The notes beneath the pieces were generated by a model. The model did not search any database and had not been told where the DNA came from. It saw only the letters and a list, made by a program, of their open reading frames with translations. Positions 44,641-55,591 of a stretch of 64,000 nucleotides of DNA are shown in pieces. The DNA comes from Tiliqua scincoides (lineage: Eukaryota > Chordata > Lepidosauria > Squamata > Scincidae). The stretch's first letter is position 1; the number at the start of each line of letters is the position of its first letter. The DNA lies in NCBI RefSeq assembly GCF_035046505.1, contig NC_089822.1:99642659-99706658 (forward strand), in the 5' to 3' direction. The translations under genes were made by a program, and so were the position numbers.

Positions 44641-47600
44641 GTAAGTCTGCACATTTAGTATGTTATTATAATTATTGGTTTATTTCAATAAAGTACCACC
44701 CGCAAGGACCACCAAACACCATCTCAAGTACCATCGGAGCTGATATGTTACCAAAGAAACTGGTAATACCTGTTACCAAAGAAGCTGGCATGGAGGAATT
44801 ACAGTTGAACCTCTTTAAGTTGACCACCCAAGGGACTTGAGGAATTGGTCAACACTGGGGGGAAAAAGGCATTTAAATATTATCATGTTTAGCTCCCAGG
44901 ACAACAAATGCAAGGCCAAGTTATTATTTAGATTGGATTTTTAAAAAGTTTTATTGTAAATATCAATGAAAACTGATCCTCCTGTGATGCTTACTATTTA
45001 TATCATCTATATCTATATCAAGAGATAGAGAATAAACAGCCCACAATCAGTGTTTTAAAAACCCCCTGAAAATTCATAAGCTTAAAAGAAATTGTAAGTT
45101 AAAAAAAAAACAACTTGGTTTCATAGCAGGCAGGCAGACCAATGCTATCCTTTGCCAGCCCATAGCATGTAGCATGTTACATAGCCCCAACAGCTAAAAA
45201 AAAACACACTTTTTTACTTAGGCTGCCTGGCCTCCAATGGGTCTCCTCAGATTCACTAAATGCCAGAAGGTGTTAGATACCGTCCTTCACTAAAAGCTGT
45301 TGAGAAAACACAGTCAGGGAATAAGAGGACAGGTTCTCTCATGGATTGGGAACTAGTTGAGGACCAGGAAACAGAGAGTGGGTGTCAATGGACAATTGAC
45401 AAAAAAAGTGGAAAGAGGCAGAAAGTGGAGTGCCTCAAGGATCTGTCCTGGGCCTGGTGCTTTTCAACATCTTCATGAATGACCTGGAAACAGGGATAAG
45501 CAGGGAGGTGGAAAAGTTTGTGGATGACAGTAAACTTTTCTGAGTGGTGAAGACCAGAAGGGATTCTGAAGTGCTCCAGAAGGATCTCTCCAAACTGGGA
45601 GAATAGGCAGCAAAATAGCAGTTGTGTTTCAATATAAGTGTAAAGTAATGCACTGGTGATGGGAACCAAAGTGAAAGGACAGTGGCTTCACTATGCACAA
45701 GCAGTATCATGTTCAGTGGGCAACTTACGGAGGGTAAATTAATATTCTGTGCAATGGTTGAAGTGGTCAAGATACAACTTACGGAGGTGGTCAATACAGA
45801 GAGATTGGTCTCCCATAGTGTATATGCAGTGTCTGTCCATACTGTGAAAATTAGGTCAACTTAAGAAGGTGGTCATTATAGAGAGGTAGTCAACTTTCAA
45901 GGTTCTACTGCAGGGGTGTCCAAAGTTTTTGGCAGGAGGGCCACATCATCTCTCTGACACTGTGTTGGGGGCCAGGGGAAAAAAAGAATTAATTTACATT
46001 TCAAATTTGAATACATTTACATAAATAAATAATATATTAGAGATGGAACTTATATAAATGAATGATAGTCTTGCAATAGCTTAAGGCCTATAAAAGGCCT
46101 TGCACAAAGCAAACCCAGCCTTTCCTTTGCTGCCACTGCTGCATCACAGATGTGAAACAGCAAGCAGTGGAGGGAGCCCTTGTCCCACAGCTCACATGAG
46201 AGGTCAAACAGTTGGCTGTCACACTGAGAGCAGTTGCATCAGGCCAGCGTTGGCTCCAGCAAGTCTCTGGCGGGCCAGAGGCTCATTGGAGACTGGGGGC
46301 TCCCTGAGGGCCAAATTGGGAGTCCTTAAGGGCCACAAGTGGCCCCAGGGCTGGGGTTTGGGCACCCTGTTCTACTGTATTAAAAAATATATCCATCTAA
46401 GATCATGGGGGACCAGCTCTTGCTGCAGCTTTCGGAAAGAAGAAGGTCGAGTTTGGTGTCACAAACGTGCTTTTCAGCACGTTCACAATACCCTAGGTCA
46501 GTGCAGCAGCCACTGTGCCAGCATTAGGTAAGTATAGAATTGCAAAGTATCTATGGCCCAAATCCTGACCCACTTTTCAGCCCTGGCATAGCTGTGCCAA
46601 TGGGACATGTGCTGCATCCTACAGTTGGAGGGCACTCATGGAGGCCTCCTCAAAGTAAGGGAATGTTTGTTTCCTTACCTAGGAGCTGCATTGCCCTTAT
46701 GTCGGTGCTGGAAAGCATTAAAAATATACCAAAAATTCTCTTTTATAAAAATATCAATACAAAAAAAAAGCAATTAGCGTAACTGCTTGCTGTCAAGGGT
46801 CTCTGGTATTCAATAGGTTTTTGAGAAGCTACCTACATGCATCTCTGAGAGCATGCAACTTACAGTGCCTTTACCCAATTACCAGGAGCCTGAAAGGGAC
46901 TTGGGAGGCTTCTGAACTGGCATATAAGGGCCAAATCCTATCCAACTTTCCAGCAATGGTGTAGTCATGCCAATGGGGTGTGCGCAGCATTGTCTGGTGG
47001 GAGGGTAGTTATGGAGGCCTTCACAAGATAAGGGAACATTTGTTCCCTTATCTTGGGGCTGCACAGCAGCTGCACTGGAGCTGGAAAGTTGGATAGGATT
47101 GGGCCCTGTATGTGTAATGTGGATGGTGAATAATAGAGATCTAGGTGGGCACTAATCTGACCCAAATTAAAAGATGACATTTCTGCATGAAGAAAACCCT
47201 AATAAAATTATACAGAGGATGTTGCCCAATGGGTTGATCCAGGATGTCTCAGAGGAAACAGTCTAAACGCAGATGCGACTCTAAAACATAAAGTCACAAG
47301 GTAAATTTCTTAATGGGTACAGGGAAACAGGCAGGATGTAGAGATTACAAGCATGTGATATATTGAAAGGTTGCATTCAGTGGAGACAAAGCAAAATGCA
47401 GATACAACCAGGTTACATAATGACACATGTTCAATGGAAGCAAGAGGTACAGTGAAAGTTTGCTTGAACAGATGGCATTATCATCTCTTCCCAAGGTGTG
47501 TGGCACAAACTGTCAAACCGAGTTCAAGACAGAGTGTGAGGCCTGACCTGACTTTGACAAAAAGCAGTGTCATATTGTCCGTTTGAGGGACATGGATTCA

Positions 47601-49180
47601 CAGCGCAATATAGTCCATATAGTGTGGCTTCGGTTGATGGGGTAGGCAGTTGATATGGGCAGCCAAGTTTAGTTTGAGTGATGCTGCCTGGCAACAGTGT
47701 GTATGTGGTCCATGATTAAATATGAGGGCAGAATACAATAGAAGACAAAAAGAAAATAATACCAGAAAAAATCACATGAAACACACCAGCCTATGTATGT
47801 CTGCTCAGAAGTCATCCATACCAAGTTCTACCTATCTGGGAACTTACTCCCAGGTAAATGGTATAGGACTGCAGCCTTAGAGTTTTAAGGATACCAACCA
47901 GCACTTTGAACTGAGCGAAGAAACAAATTTGAAGCCAGTGCTATGAGTGGAGCTCTTTGCCCTGCCTTAAAAAAGTGAGCACCAACTTAGCTTTCCAAAC
48001 TGTCTTCAAAGCCTGTATAGCACTGGCAATAGAAGTGGGATTAATTAGGATTGCAAATTATTCTTTTTAATGGAGAACTGACAGCCCAATCCTATGCACA
48101 TCTACTCAGAAGTAAGTCCCATTAGATTCAATGGGGCTTACTCCCAGGTAAGTGTGGATAGGATTGGGCTGTAAGTGGCTTAATAGGGTGCCACTGAAGA
48201 TTTGATTATGTTGCTGATTTCTGGTTCAGTCAAGACTCTGGCTAGAACAAGATGTTACCCATCAAACAGGGGTGCCCAACCCATTTTATGAGGTAAAACC
48301 ACATTGTGAACTTTGTTGTCATTCTGGAAAAGTGGTGAATAAATACTCTGAATAACAACCACTTCCACCACAACTTTGTGCTCATTGTATGACACCAGTG
48401 TGAGGGTGGGGGGAGACTTTGCAGGGGAGAAGCAATGGAAGGTACTTAATCCTTCCTTACTTTGCCTGAAAATCTTCACCTGCAGTCCCTTCAGAATGAC
48501 AGCTGGTTGGAGTTAAAAAAAAAAGCAGTATGGTGAGAGAAGTTGGCAGCAAAAGCAACAGGCACAGGAAGACTTCAGCATTTCTCCTCTGCATGCAGAT
48601 TAAGCTGTAACCAACAGCTTGATAACCCCTTGTTTGCCACATAAGATTGAGCGCCAACCTTTGAAAATAATTTTCTCTCCTGTAATTTATTCACTGTCAC
48701 TTGGGAGCCTCCACAACAGACACAGACTGAAACGTTCCCTCACTGACTTTGGAGACATTTTCTATTCCTTTTAGATACCTTCTCGTCCTGGTCGGTGGTT
48801 TCCTCCTGGCCTGTGCTGCTATGGGGTGCTATGCCCTGCTGATATTCATATCTGCTTTCGGCTCTGTCGCTGTCATCTTTTTAGCCAGCCCACAGCAAGT
48901 CCACAAAAGGATATTCTTCTTCCAGATGTCCTGGCAGACACTGTGCCACCTTGGGCTCCATTATAAGGAATATTACGTTCAAGAAGCAGCAAGCGTCAGG
49001 TAAAGAGGTGATCATTCCAGGTTATTAACCTGAAGCAGTGCTGATGTAAGCAGTGATACAATACATGATTTGTTTGCTTTGCCTGTGTTTAGTGCATACA
49101 GAACAGCAGACTAGATACAGGATGCTAGAAAGTTAGTTCTATGCTTGGACCAGTGCAACTTTTTCCTGCCACAGCCCCAG

Positions 49181-49227
<47 letters not shown>

Positions 49228-52200
49228 GTATGAGGCTTGGAACCAACTGCAGATCCCACCCATCTGGGACTTGATCCACCCCCATCACCGGCATGCAGCC
49301 TGCACACTAGTGGGAGACTAACCGAACGTTAACATAAAGCAGGAACTGTCCTGCTTCCTGTTAACATTTGGTTAGTCTCCTTCCTGCAACATGCAGGCTG
49401 AATGTCTGCATGTTGTTCTTCAGTTAAGCAAGAATGTTCCTTTGTTAAAAAACAACAAGAAATATCTGTGCTTCAATCATTCCTAAAATACTCAGAAGGT
49501 AATGGGCTTGGGGGGGGGGTGTGCTATTTTCCGTATGGAGTTTCCTTATGGAGGAGCAGAACGGAATGCCTGCAAATATGGGGGGGGCACCTCCTGTATT
49601 ACTTCCAATGCAAGCCTAGGGTTGCAGTCCTATACACACTTACCAAAGAGAGAGGCAGCGCAATCCTAACTTGCATTGGAATAGGGAGGCCAGCATGTCT
49701 GCTCCATATCCAGTGTAAGTTATGGGTGGAAAGCAGCTTGGCCCAGGCCAAATCACCTTACCCCAGGGAGATCCACTGCAGCTCCAATGGGTCTACTTGG
49801 ATCTGCGCTACCTAAAGAGGTGGCGCAAATCTGAGCAGCCCAGAGATGGCCCAGTCTGCCTGGGAATGGCATCAGGATCCAGCATAACTGCCTGGTTCTG
49901 GCCTTGCTTCCTGCTCCCTACCTGCCCATCTATGGGCCTGCCTGCCGCCCTCCTCCTCCACCCCAAAATGCCTCCACCTCACGCCTGCCAGACAGTGTCA
50001 TAGCTAGCGGGGGGCGGTCCACCCCTGGTACCACCCGGGAGGGGGGTGTAACACCATGAATGCCCCAACATCACTAACATCGCGAAGGTTAGGCATAACC
50101 CCATCATGCCATATACTGTTGGATGTGGAATTTCCAGCGGAATGCAATGCAACAACCCAGATTGAAATATCTCCTTTCCATCAAAAGTTAAGGCCAAAAA
50201 AACAGAAACAAAAAAATGCATGTAACCTTATGGAAAATGAAACTCAGCCATATCACGCGTTTACTTGCGAGTAGGCAAACTTGCCATAGTTCTTCAGAAA
50301 GGGCAGGCTGAGAGGAATCCAGTGACACCAAAATGGTTCCTATCCAATGAAAGCAGCCCCCCAAAAACACCCAAGAAGGAAGTCCCTCCCTCTAAGCAGA
50401 CAAATGTATTGAGCTCTATGGAAAGCAAAAGGAAGCCACATGGTTGCATTTACTCACGAGTAAGCAAATGTGCCTTGGCTCCTGGTCAAGTCAGGCAAAG
50501 AGGAATGCAAGGCTAGCTGCATGGTCCCCATCTAATGAAAGTGGAGCTCAACAAATGCTCCAGAAGGTAACCCCCTCAAAGAATAAACCAGAGGCTTGAG
50601 CTGGTAAAGTGGGCCCTGGGGAGGGCTGAAAATCTCACTGATATTTGTGGGGGGTGTTATTGCAGGCAGCAACCCCCTCCAAGAATAAACCAAAGGCTTG
50701 AGCTGGTAAGACGGGCACTGGGGAGGGCTGAAAATCTCAGATTTATCTGTGTGTGTGTGTTTGGGGGGGTGTTCTTGCAGGCAGGCTACAGAAAAAATTC
50801 GCTTGGTGAAACAGGGCTGGCTTCCCCTTATTTATCTGTTCTTCTTTAATTTAATTATTTATAAATATTTTATTTGGCTTGATGATGTCACTTCCAGCCA
50901 TGACATCACTTCCGGTGAGTCCTGGACAGATTGTCATTCTAAAAAGTGGGTCACAGTGTGAAAAGTTTGAGAACCACTGCCTTAACTCAAAACAGGCCAA
51001 TGAGACATCCGAGGGGGGGGATGACATCCTAGTGACCAAAATTCTGGAAATTGTGGCTTTTAGGAATAATACCATCATGTTATATACCATTTGATGCAGA
51101 ATTTCATCCATTGCTTGTGGGGAAACATTCACTGCATTTATTTTTCTGGCCATTATTATTATTCATTCCATGTCATGACTATTACTATCTCTGTCTCACC
51201 CACCTCACAGGGTTGTTGTGAGGACAAAATATGGGGAGGAACCATGTACATCAGCCTGAGCTGCTTAGAGGAAGGGTGGTATAAAAAGTGAATTAATTAA
51301 TTAAACAATATAATTAATTAATAATTAATTAATTAAGTCATATAGGGTGACAAAAATTTATGGGCCCCGGGTGTCAAATGGCCTAGCTACGCCTCTGCTG
51401 CCAGACCCCCATGTCGGCCAAGCTCAGCTGGCATGGCTCTACCTGTCCCCATCGACATAGAGGCTGCTCCGGCCTCTGCAGGCCGACATACATCCTGTGT
51501 CGGCCCAACCAACACACGAGAAGGTGCAAACATGCTTTACGGCATGTTTACGATCCTCCCAGGCCGGTGCAAGGTACTTGCGCTGGCCAAGCACTCCTTT
51601 AGGATTGCGCTCTAAGGGCACAATCCTAACCAGGTCTACTCAGAAGTAAGTCCTATTGTGTTCAATGGGACTTACTCCCAGGAAAGTGAAGTTAGGATTG
51701 CAGCCTAAATCACGAAATAGGACCTACTTCTGAGCAGACATTCATAGACTTGGGCTATGTGTTTACTCAGAAGTGCCCACTTATTTCAATAGAGTTTACT
51801 TCTTTGTTATTATTTTTAGGATTGCTGTCTTATTAGGTTATACTGTTTCCAACAAGATATATTGGGATAATGAAGCACTGGTTAGTCCTAATTAAGGTTC
51901 TTTACTGCTGTCGATTTAGATTTTTTCTGATGGACCAATGGAGCTATCTGCATTTTCTGTCTGCATCTAAGGGCGCAATCCTAACTGGCAGTTATGAAGG
52001 GTCCTAACCGGAGGCCCTGGAGGGTCGCAAAAGTGCCGTAAAGCACATTTGCGCCTCCGTGGCCAGGAGGTGCGTCGGCACATTTACATGATGGAGGCAG
52101 GCAGAAGCCTCCGCGGAGCCACCGCTGCTTGTGTCGCCGCTCTCACGCAAGCGGCAAAGGTAGACTTGGGGGGGCTGCAGCCTTCTCTCCCAGCATATCT

Positions 52201-53287
52201 GCTTGCTTGCTTGCTTTCTTTTAACAGAGTCAATTGGGACTGGATCTCATACATGTAAAGTTTACCATCCAACTACCTCTGTTTCAGATTTTCCATCGCG
52301 CTTTCTGTTCTCATGCTGATGACACAGAAGGTCACCTCACTAGCTCTGGATATTCATGAAAGGAAAGTGAGGAAGGGATCTCCAAGTGATGAGAAGGAGT
52401 CCTTCTGGTGGCAAGCGCTGCAGTTTTGTGCTTATTTGCTCTCTTTCGCTACCCTGTTGGGAGGCCCTCTGTGCTCCTTCAGCAGGTTTCAGGCATGGAT
52501 AAAGTATTCCAGGACTCCACTTCTTGCAAGTTCCCTCTGGGCTGCTGCTCAAAAAAGCCTGTTTGCTCTGATGCTGGGTTTCTTGAGAAATATTATGAGC
52601 GGATACATTTGCCCTCAGGAGGATCTACCTAGTTGCACTCACCTTGGCTGTGTTTATGTAATGTGGACTTCAGCCCTGTTCTTCAGGCTGACTTATTACT
52701 CTCTCTGGATGCTGGATGAATCTCTTTTTCTTGCCGCTGGTCTGGGGCAGGACCTTGGTCACAATCAATATGCAGGCGTGGTGGATGGAGTCCTCCTAGA
52801 CACGGACATTTGGACCCTGGAAACAACTCACAGGATTGCTGTCTTTTCCCGATCATGGAACAGAAGTACCGCTCAGTGGCTCAGAAGGCTCATATACCAG
52901 CGCAGCAGTTCACACCCACTGTTGACCACCTTTGCCTTCTCAGCCTGGTGGCATGGCTTCCACCCAGGCCAGGTCTTTGGGTTTCTGTGCTGGGCTATTA
53001 TGTTGGAAGCTGATTACTGTATTCATCACTTTTTTGGTTCCATTGGAAAATCCCAGTTTCAGAACTGGCTGTATCGAGCCCTGACCTGGTGTCACACACA
53101 ACTAATTATAGCATATGTTATGATTGCAGTTGAAATGCGGAGTCTCTGCCTGGTTTTATGGTTGTCCTTGTCTTACAATAGCTTTTTTCCACTAGTCTAT
53201 CTCGTTTTGCTCCTGATGTTAGCAAAGAGAAGAGTGAACAGCCCCACAGGCTCCTCACTTGCACACTTTTCATCTTTAGGAACATAA
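44522..53287 (+). CDS. MBOAT4: MBOAT4, ghrelin O-acyltransferase (GOAT): complete gene, 3 coding exons, 447 aa
   Basis: GOAT is a polytopic ER-membrane enzyme that attaches octanoate to Ser3 of proghrelin. Exons 44522-44640, 48775-48999 and 52288-53287 (119+225+1000 nt) join in frame into 447 codons plus stop; human has 435. Both junctions are phase 2 with GT-AG introns. The MBOAT catalytic pair falls at Asn306 (in SRSWNRSTAQ) and His337 (in SAWWHGFHPGQVFGF), with the same 31-residue spacing as human Asn307/His338. Other family matches are QMSWQTLCHLGLHYKEYY, DTDIWTLETTHRIAVFSR and HTQLIIAYVMIAVEMRSL. The C-terminus is about 12 residues longer than human. DCTN6 lies head to head and PRAG1 converges from the right. 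Confidence 0.97.
45250..45665 (+). mobile_element. CR1/L3-type LINE fragment with reverse-transcriptase motif
   Basis: Near 45423 one frame reads SGVPQGSVLG and then LFNIFMNDLE, followed by KFVDDSKLF at the position of the catalytic (F/Y)xDD box. This is the typical CR1/L3 RT order. It is a short dead fragment. Confidence 0.75.
45911..46369. mobile_element. hAT element of the 'GTGTCCAAA' family, copy 2 (459 bp)
   Basis: Ends CAGGGGTGTCCAAAG and, inverted, CAGGGTGCCCAAACCCCAG, with identical 8-bp duplications TTCTACTG (45903-45910 and 46370-46377). It is uninterrupted, so it shows the body that is split by a LINE in copy 1 (20447-21363). Confidence 0.95.
46552..46722. mobile_element. Long palindromic element, copy f (right end eroded)
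   Basis: GGCCCAAATCCTGACCCACT, then GCTGTGCCAATGGGACATGT and the central AAGGGAATGTTTGTTTCCTT. The right terminal inverted repeat is truncated at about GTGCTGGAAAG. Confidence 0.65.
46928..47106. mobile_element. Long palindromic element, copy e (179 bp)
   Basis: Ends GGGCCAAATCCTATCCAACT and AAGTTGGATAGGATTGGGCC. The centre is GGGAACATTTGTTCCCTTAT. It lies in MBOAT4 intron 1. Confidence 0.8.
48082..48171. mobile_element. Short palindromic element, CAATCCTA family (90 bp)
   Basis: Ends CAGCCCAATCCTATGCAC and GGATAGGATTGGGCTG, flanked by TGA and TAA. It is a well-preserved copy in MBOAT4 intron 1 with the ACTCAGAAGTAAGTCCC / CTTACTCCCAGGTAAGT core. Confidence 0.8.
48775..48999 (+). CDS. MBOAT4: MBOAT4 coding exon 2
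   Basis: Acceptor TTCCTTTTAG, then YLLVLVGGFLLACAAMGCYA to EYYVQEAASV, donor CAG|GTAAAG. It encodes two membrane segments and the QMSWQTLCHLGLHY signature. Confidence 0.97.
49172..49227 (+). repeat. (AATC)n microsatellite
   Basis: About 14 uninterrupted tetranucleotide units in MBOAT4 intron 2. Confidence 0.95.
49293..49400. repeat. 108-nt near-perfect inverted repeat (hairpin) in MBOAT4 intron 2
   Basis: The left arm (ATGCAGCCTGCA..., GGAGACTAACC..., GTTAACA...AGCAGGA) is mirrored by the right arm (TCCTGCT...TGTTAAC..., GGTTAGTCTCC..., TGCA...ATGCAGGCTG). Only a few bases separate the arms. It could be a short palindromic transposon or an expressed hairpin RNA. Sequence alone does not decide. 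Confidence 0.7.
49656..51612. mobile_element. Palindromic element with GCGCAATCCTAA ends, split by a hAT insertion
   Basis: The left part starts CAGCGCAATCCTAAC and the right part ends TTAGGATTGCGCTC. They are related to the element at 7667-8132. The hAT element at 49993-51397 separates them. The right end is followed by TAA (51613-51615), from which the next short element starts. Confidence 0.7.
49993..51397. mobile_element. hAT element of 'GGCGTAGCTAGG' type (1,405 bp) in MBOAT4 intron 2
   Basis: Ends CAGTGTCATAGCTAG and, inverted, CAGAGGCGTAGCTAGG, flanked by identical CTGCCAGA (49985-49992 and 51398-51405). The interior has two diverged direct copies of a segment of about 115 bp (about 50567-50680 and 50681-50790), the right end of a second hAT family (about 50890-50990) and an AATT simple repeat (51290-51340). 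No transposase is seen. Confidence 0.92.
51616..51705. mobile_element. Short palindromic element, CAATCCTA family (90 bp), TAA-flanked
   Basis: Ends GGGCACAATCCTAACC and GTTAGGATTGCAGCC, flanked by TAA (51613-51615 and 51706-51708). It abuts the right end of the element at 49656-51612, so the two share one TAA. Confidence 0.85.
51969..52180. mobile_element. One-ended copy of the GGGCGCAATCCTAA element
   Basis: Starts TAA|GGGCGCAATCCTAACTGG and continues with the GTAAAGCACATTTGCGCCTC interior seen at about 7690-7745. No right terminus is found before MBOAT4 exon 3, 110 bp further on. Confidence 0.6.
52288..53287 (+). CDS. MBOAT4: MBOAT4 coding exon 3 and stop
   Basis: Acceptor CTGTTTCAG, then FSIALSVLMLMTQKVTSLAL onward. 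It carries the catalytic Asn306 and His337 and most membrane segments. The stop codon TAA (53285-53287) lies inside the target-site duplication of a LINE fragment that begins at 53292. Confidence 0.97.
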
Positions 53288-53291
53288 CAAT

Positions 53292-53777
53292 GTTCATGTT
53301 GGCATCCTTCAGTCTCCGAAGACTATGGTATCGCGCTCTGAATAGTTGTTCTGGAACAGTGTCCTCTCTGGTGCGCAAAGCCTAGGTATGGAGGATAGAC
53401 TGTTTCCCATGCAGCAAATCCCCCCTCTCCACATCGCTGAAATGGTCCAATGGAAAAGCAGAAGCCAATACGGTTGGTTCCAGCGGCATCGCAGGAGTTG
53501 CCAGAACGTGACTGTGCTCAGCCATGAACTGCCTCAGGGACTCCGGCTCCAGATTGTGCCTCGAGGTTGGCTCCTGAAGCCTTTTCCATAACTGGATGTG
53601 GCCACAAGGCAGTGGAGGTTTGGGAGCAGAGTTTTCCTTCTCTCAGATGAGCTGCCTTCCCAGGCTAAGGAGTCCCACCTACCCAGTGGCTGTTCAGTCG
53701 CCTCTTATGATAAGTACAGCCAAACAGAGGGCCTATTCTTACCCACCCAGCCCCCAGAGGTTAATAAACCCTTAATA
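53292..53777 (-). mobile_element. LINE 3' fragment inserted at the MBOAT4 stop codon
   Basis: The 3' tail (plus-strand GGCATCCTTCAGTCTCCGAA and ACTATGGTATCGCGCTCTG) matches the LINE at 20764-21203. The insert is flanked by an 11-bp duplication, AACATAACAAT (53281-53291 and 53778-53788). It lies on the strand opposite to MBOAT4, so the MBOAT4 3' UTR would consist of antisense LINE. Confidence 0.85.
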
Positions 53778-53779
53778 AA
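53763..53779 (+). terminator. MBOAT4: Candidate MBOAT4 poly(A) signals (two AATAAA)
   Basis: AATAAA at 53763-53768 and again at 53774-53779, about 480 nt past the MBOAT4 stop and at the far edge of the LINE insertion. They are the first canonical plus-strand signals I noticed after the stop. Use is unproven. Confidence 0.45.
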
Positions 53780-54034
53780 CATAACAATACATGATTCTGA
53801 ATTATTGACAAATGGGGGGGGGATAGATGGGTTGTTAAAAAGTCACAGAAAGTTTTTTTTCTCTCTCTCACAAACACACGCATGCACACACATTAGTAAG
53901 TCAAACGTAACCAGCCCTCTGTCTTGCCCTTCCCTCATGCCTTAGGTAGGCTGTCTGCCGAGCAGCCCAGCCCAACCCAAACTTTCCTGCGCTGATGCAG
54001 TGGTGCCAGCATGGCACAGCACCATCCTATGTAG

Positions 54035-54165
54035 ATGCAAGGGAGCGGGCAACAGGATGCAGGTCTTTTGTTAACTTGTGTGCACCCCAAGGCATCTGGT
54101 GGGCCACTGTGTGACACAGGAAGATGGGCTTTTGGCTTGATCCAGTGGGGCTCTTCTTATGGCCT
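54035..54165 (+). mobile_element. CR1/L3-type LINE 3' tail
   Basis: GATGCAAGGGAGCGGGCAAC, GGGCCACTGTGTGACACAGG and GATCCAGTGGGGCTCTTCTT, as in the other L3 tails. Confidence 0.75.
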
Positions 54166-54529
54166 GTCCTATCCCCATCCAGACCTTGATCCACAGTCCC
54201 GGATTCACTCAGACTTGTGCCAGTGAGACAGCTGACTCAGTAGACCAGTTCCAATGCCAGAGGTTTACTCCCAGGTAAGGGAACAAAAGTTTCCCTAGAA
54301 GAGACCACCGGGACTGTCCCCTGCATGAAGCAGCATGTGCCCTGGTTGTGCAACTGTATTAGCAGAAGACGGAATGGGGCATTAGTGACATTTTGCCTCT
54401 GGTCTGCTAGAAGCAACAGAGAACAGGGAGCAGCATGATGCGGCAGAGGTAGGTGGGGCCTTACCTTTATGGCCTGGCTAAGTCCAGGGACTTCCTGCTC
54501 TTGCCTACATAATCCCTGTAACTTGGCAA

Positions 54530-54760
54530 GGCGGCATCTTTGACAGGGGGCTGTTTTTTATTCAGCAGGGTGATGCTGATAATTCCTATACATTCCAGGA
54601 TAGTGTCTTTTTCAGTTGCTGTTTGCTTGTATCTCCTCAGCGCCTTTCAATAAATTGTGAACCCATTTGGGACAGGAAACCTGTTTTGCATTTCTTTTGC
54701 TATGTACTGGTCACCATGAAAACTTTTTTTGCTGAATAGCAGTACATAAATATTCATCAT
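54530..54760 (+). mobile_element. SINE-like repeat 'GTGAACCC' family, copy 5 (diverged)
   Basis: Contains TTTTTTATTCAGCAGGGTGA, a diverged ATTGTGAACCCATTTGGGAC and AGCAGTACATAAATATTCAT with an ATC-rich tail. Confidence 0.6.
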
Positions 54761-55580
54761 CATCGTAATTCTGAAGTAACACCTCAACGTTCTTGGCCTT
54801 GAGTAGCTTACACCAGCTCGGCTCCAGAAAACAACCTTGCTTGGAACAGCAAGAATTCTTCAGTGACGTCTCTGCAATTCCCAGGATCTTGGCTAGATCA
54901 CAAATTGCAGACTAGCCTCGCATAGGCTGTGATTAATCAGTAAAAAACCAATAATAGCATCCTTAGAAAGCAGAATGGCTGTACGGTGGTATTCTATTAG
55001 AAGTTCACCAGGTGGCAGCATGGCCCAATGTTACGATTCATGCCAGCATCAGCAGCCAAGTCTCATTTCACTCTGCCTGTTAGAAACTTGTAATACTGGA
55101 CTGTGATCTCCATCAGCTGGAAAACAAAACCATTGATTGGTGTTCTCAAGTTTCTTCTTATTCCCCTTTGTTGAACCATCTTAGGATTCTAGCTACCCGA
55201 TTTGTATTTATAACCAGACATGACAGTACAGTATGTGTATATATCAAGTACACACAAATGACAAATGTGTTCTTGACATTCTTCCTGGCCCTGGGACCTT
55301 GAGTCAGTTCTTCTATGAACTTACTGATCAGAGGCCTAAGGCATGCAGTTACATTTATTCTGGGGCCTGTGCATCCCCTCAGCAGCACTGGCTCCCACCG
55401 TCTCTGGGATCTCAACTCTCTGCACTATTATGATGTTTGATCCTTCCTTCTGCTGCCACACCTGGTTGGTTCCTTCCTGTGCACTAGAAATGCTGGCCTA
55501 AACCATGGTACCCTAGAACTTATAATTCTTAAGGGAGGATGTCACAGAGTGGCACACACCTCTCTGCCTCTCAAGCTACA
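54761..55580. other. Intergenic DNA, no gene recognised
   Basis: Unique-looking sequence with no coding match. LEPROTL1 was looked for here and not seen. Confidence 0.45.
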
Positions 55581-55591
55581 AAACTCTAGAG

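Larger units (their letters stand above)
44802..46377. mobile_element. Mariner-like (pogo/Tigger-type) element in MBOAT4 intron 1, with nested CR1/L3 and hAT insertions
   Basis: The left end CAGTTGAACCTCTTTAAGTT and the inverted right end CAGTAGAACCTTGAAAGTTG are flanked by TA (44800-44801 and 46378-46379). The last 8 bp of its right terminus were duplicated when a hAT element landed there (45911-46369). A CR1/L3 fragment lies inside (about 45250-45665). No transposase is recognised. Confidence 0.75.

Noticed and set aside
44550-44840. 96-codon open frame overlapping MBOAT4 exon 1
   Set aside because: It is in a different frame from the one that matches MBOAT4 and runs through the splice donor at 44641.
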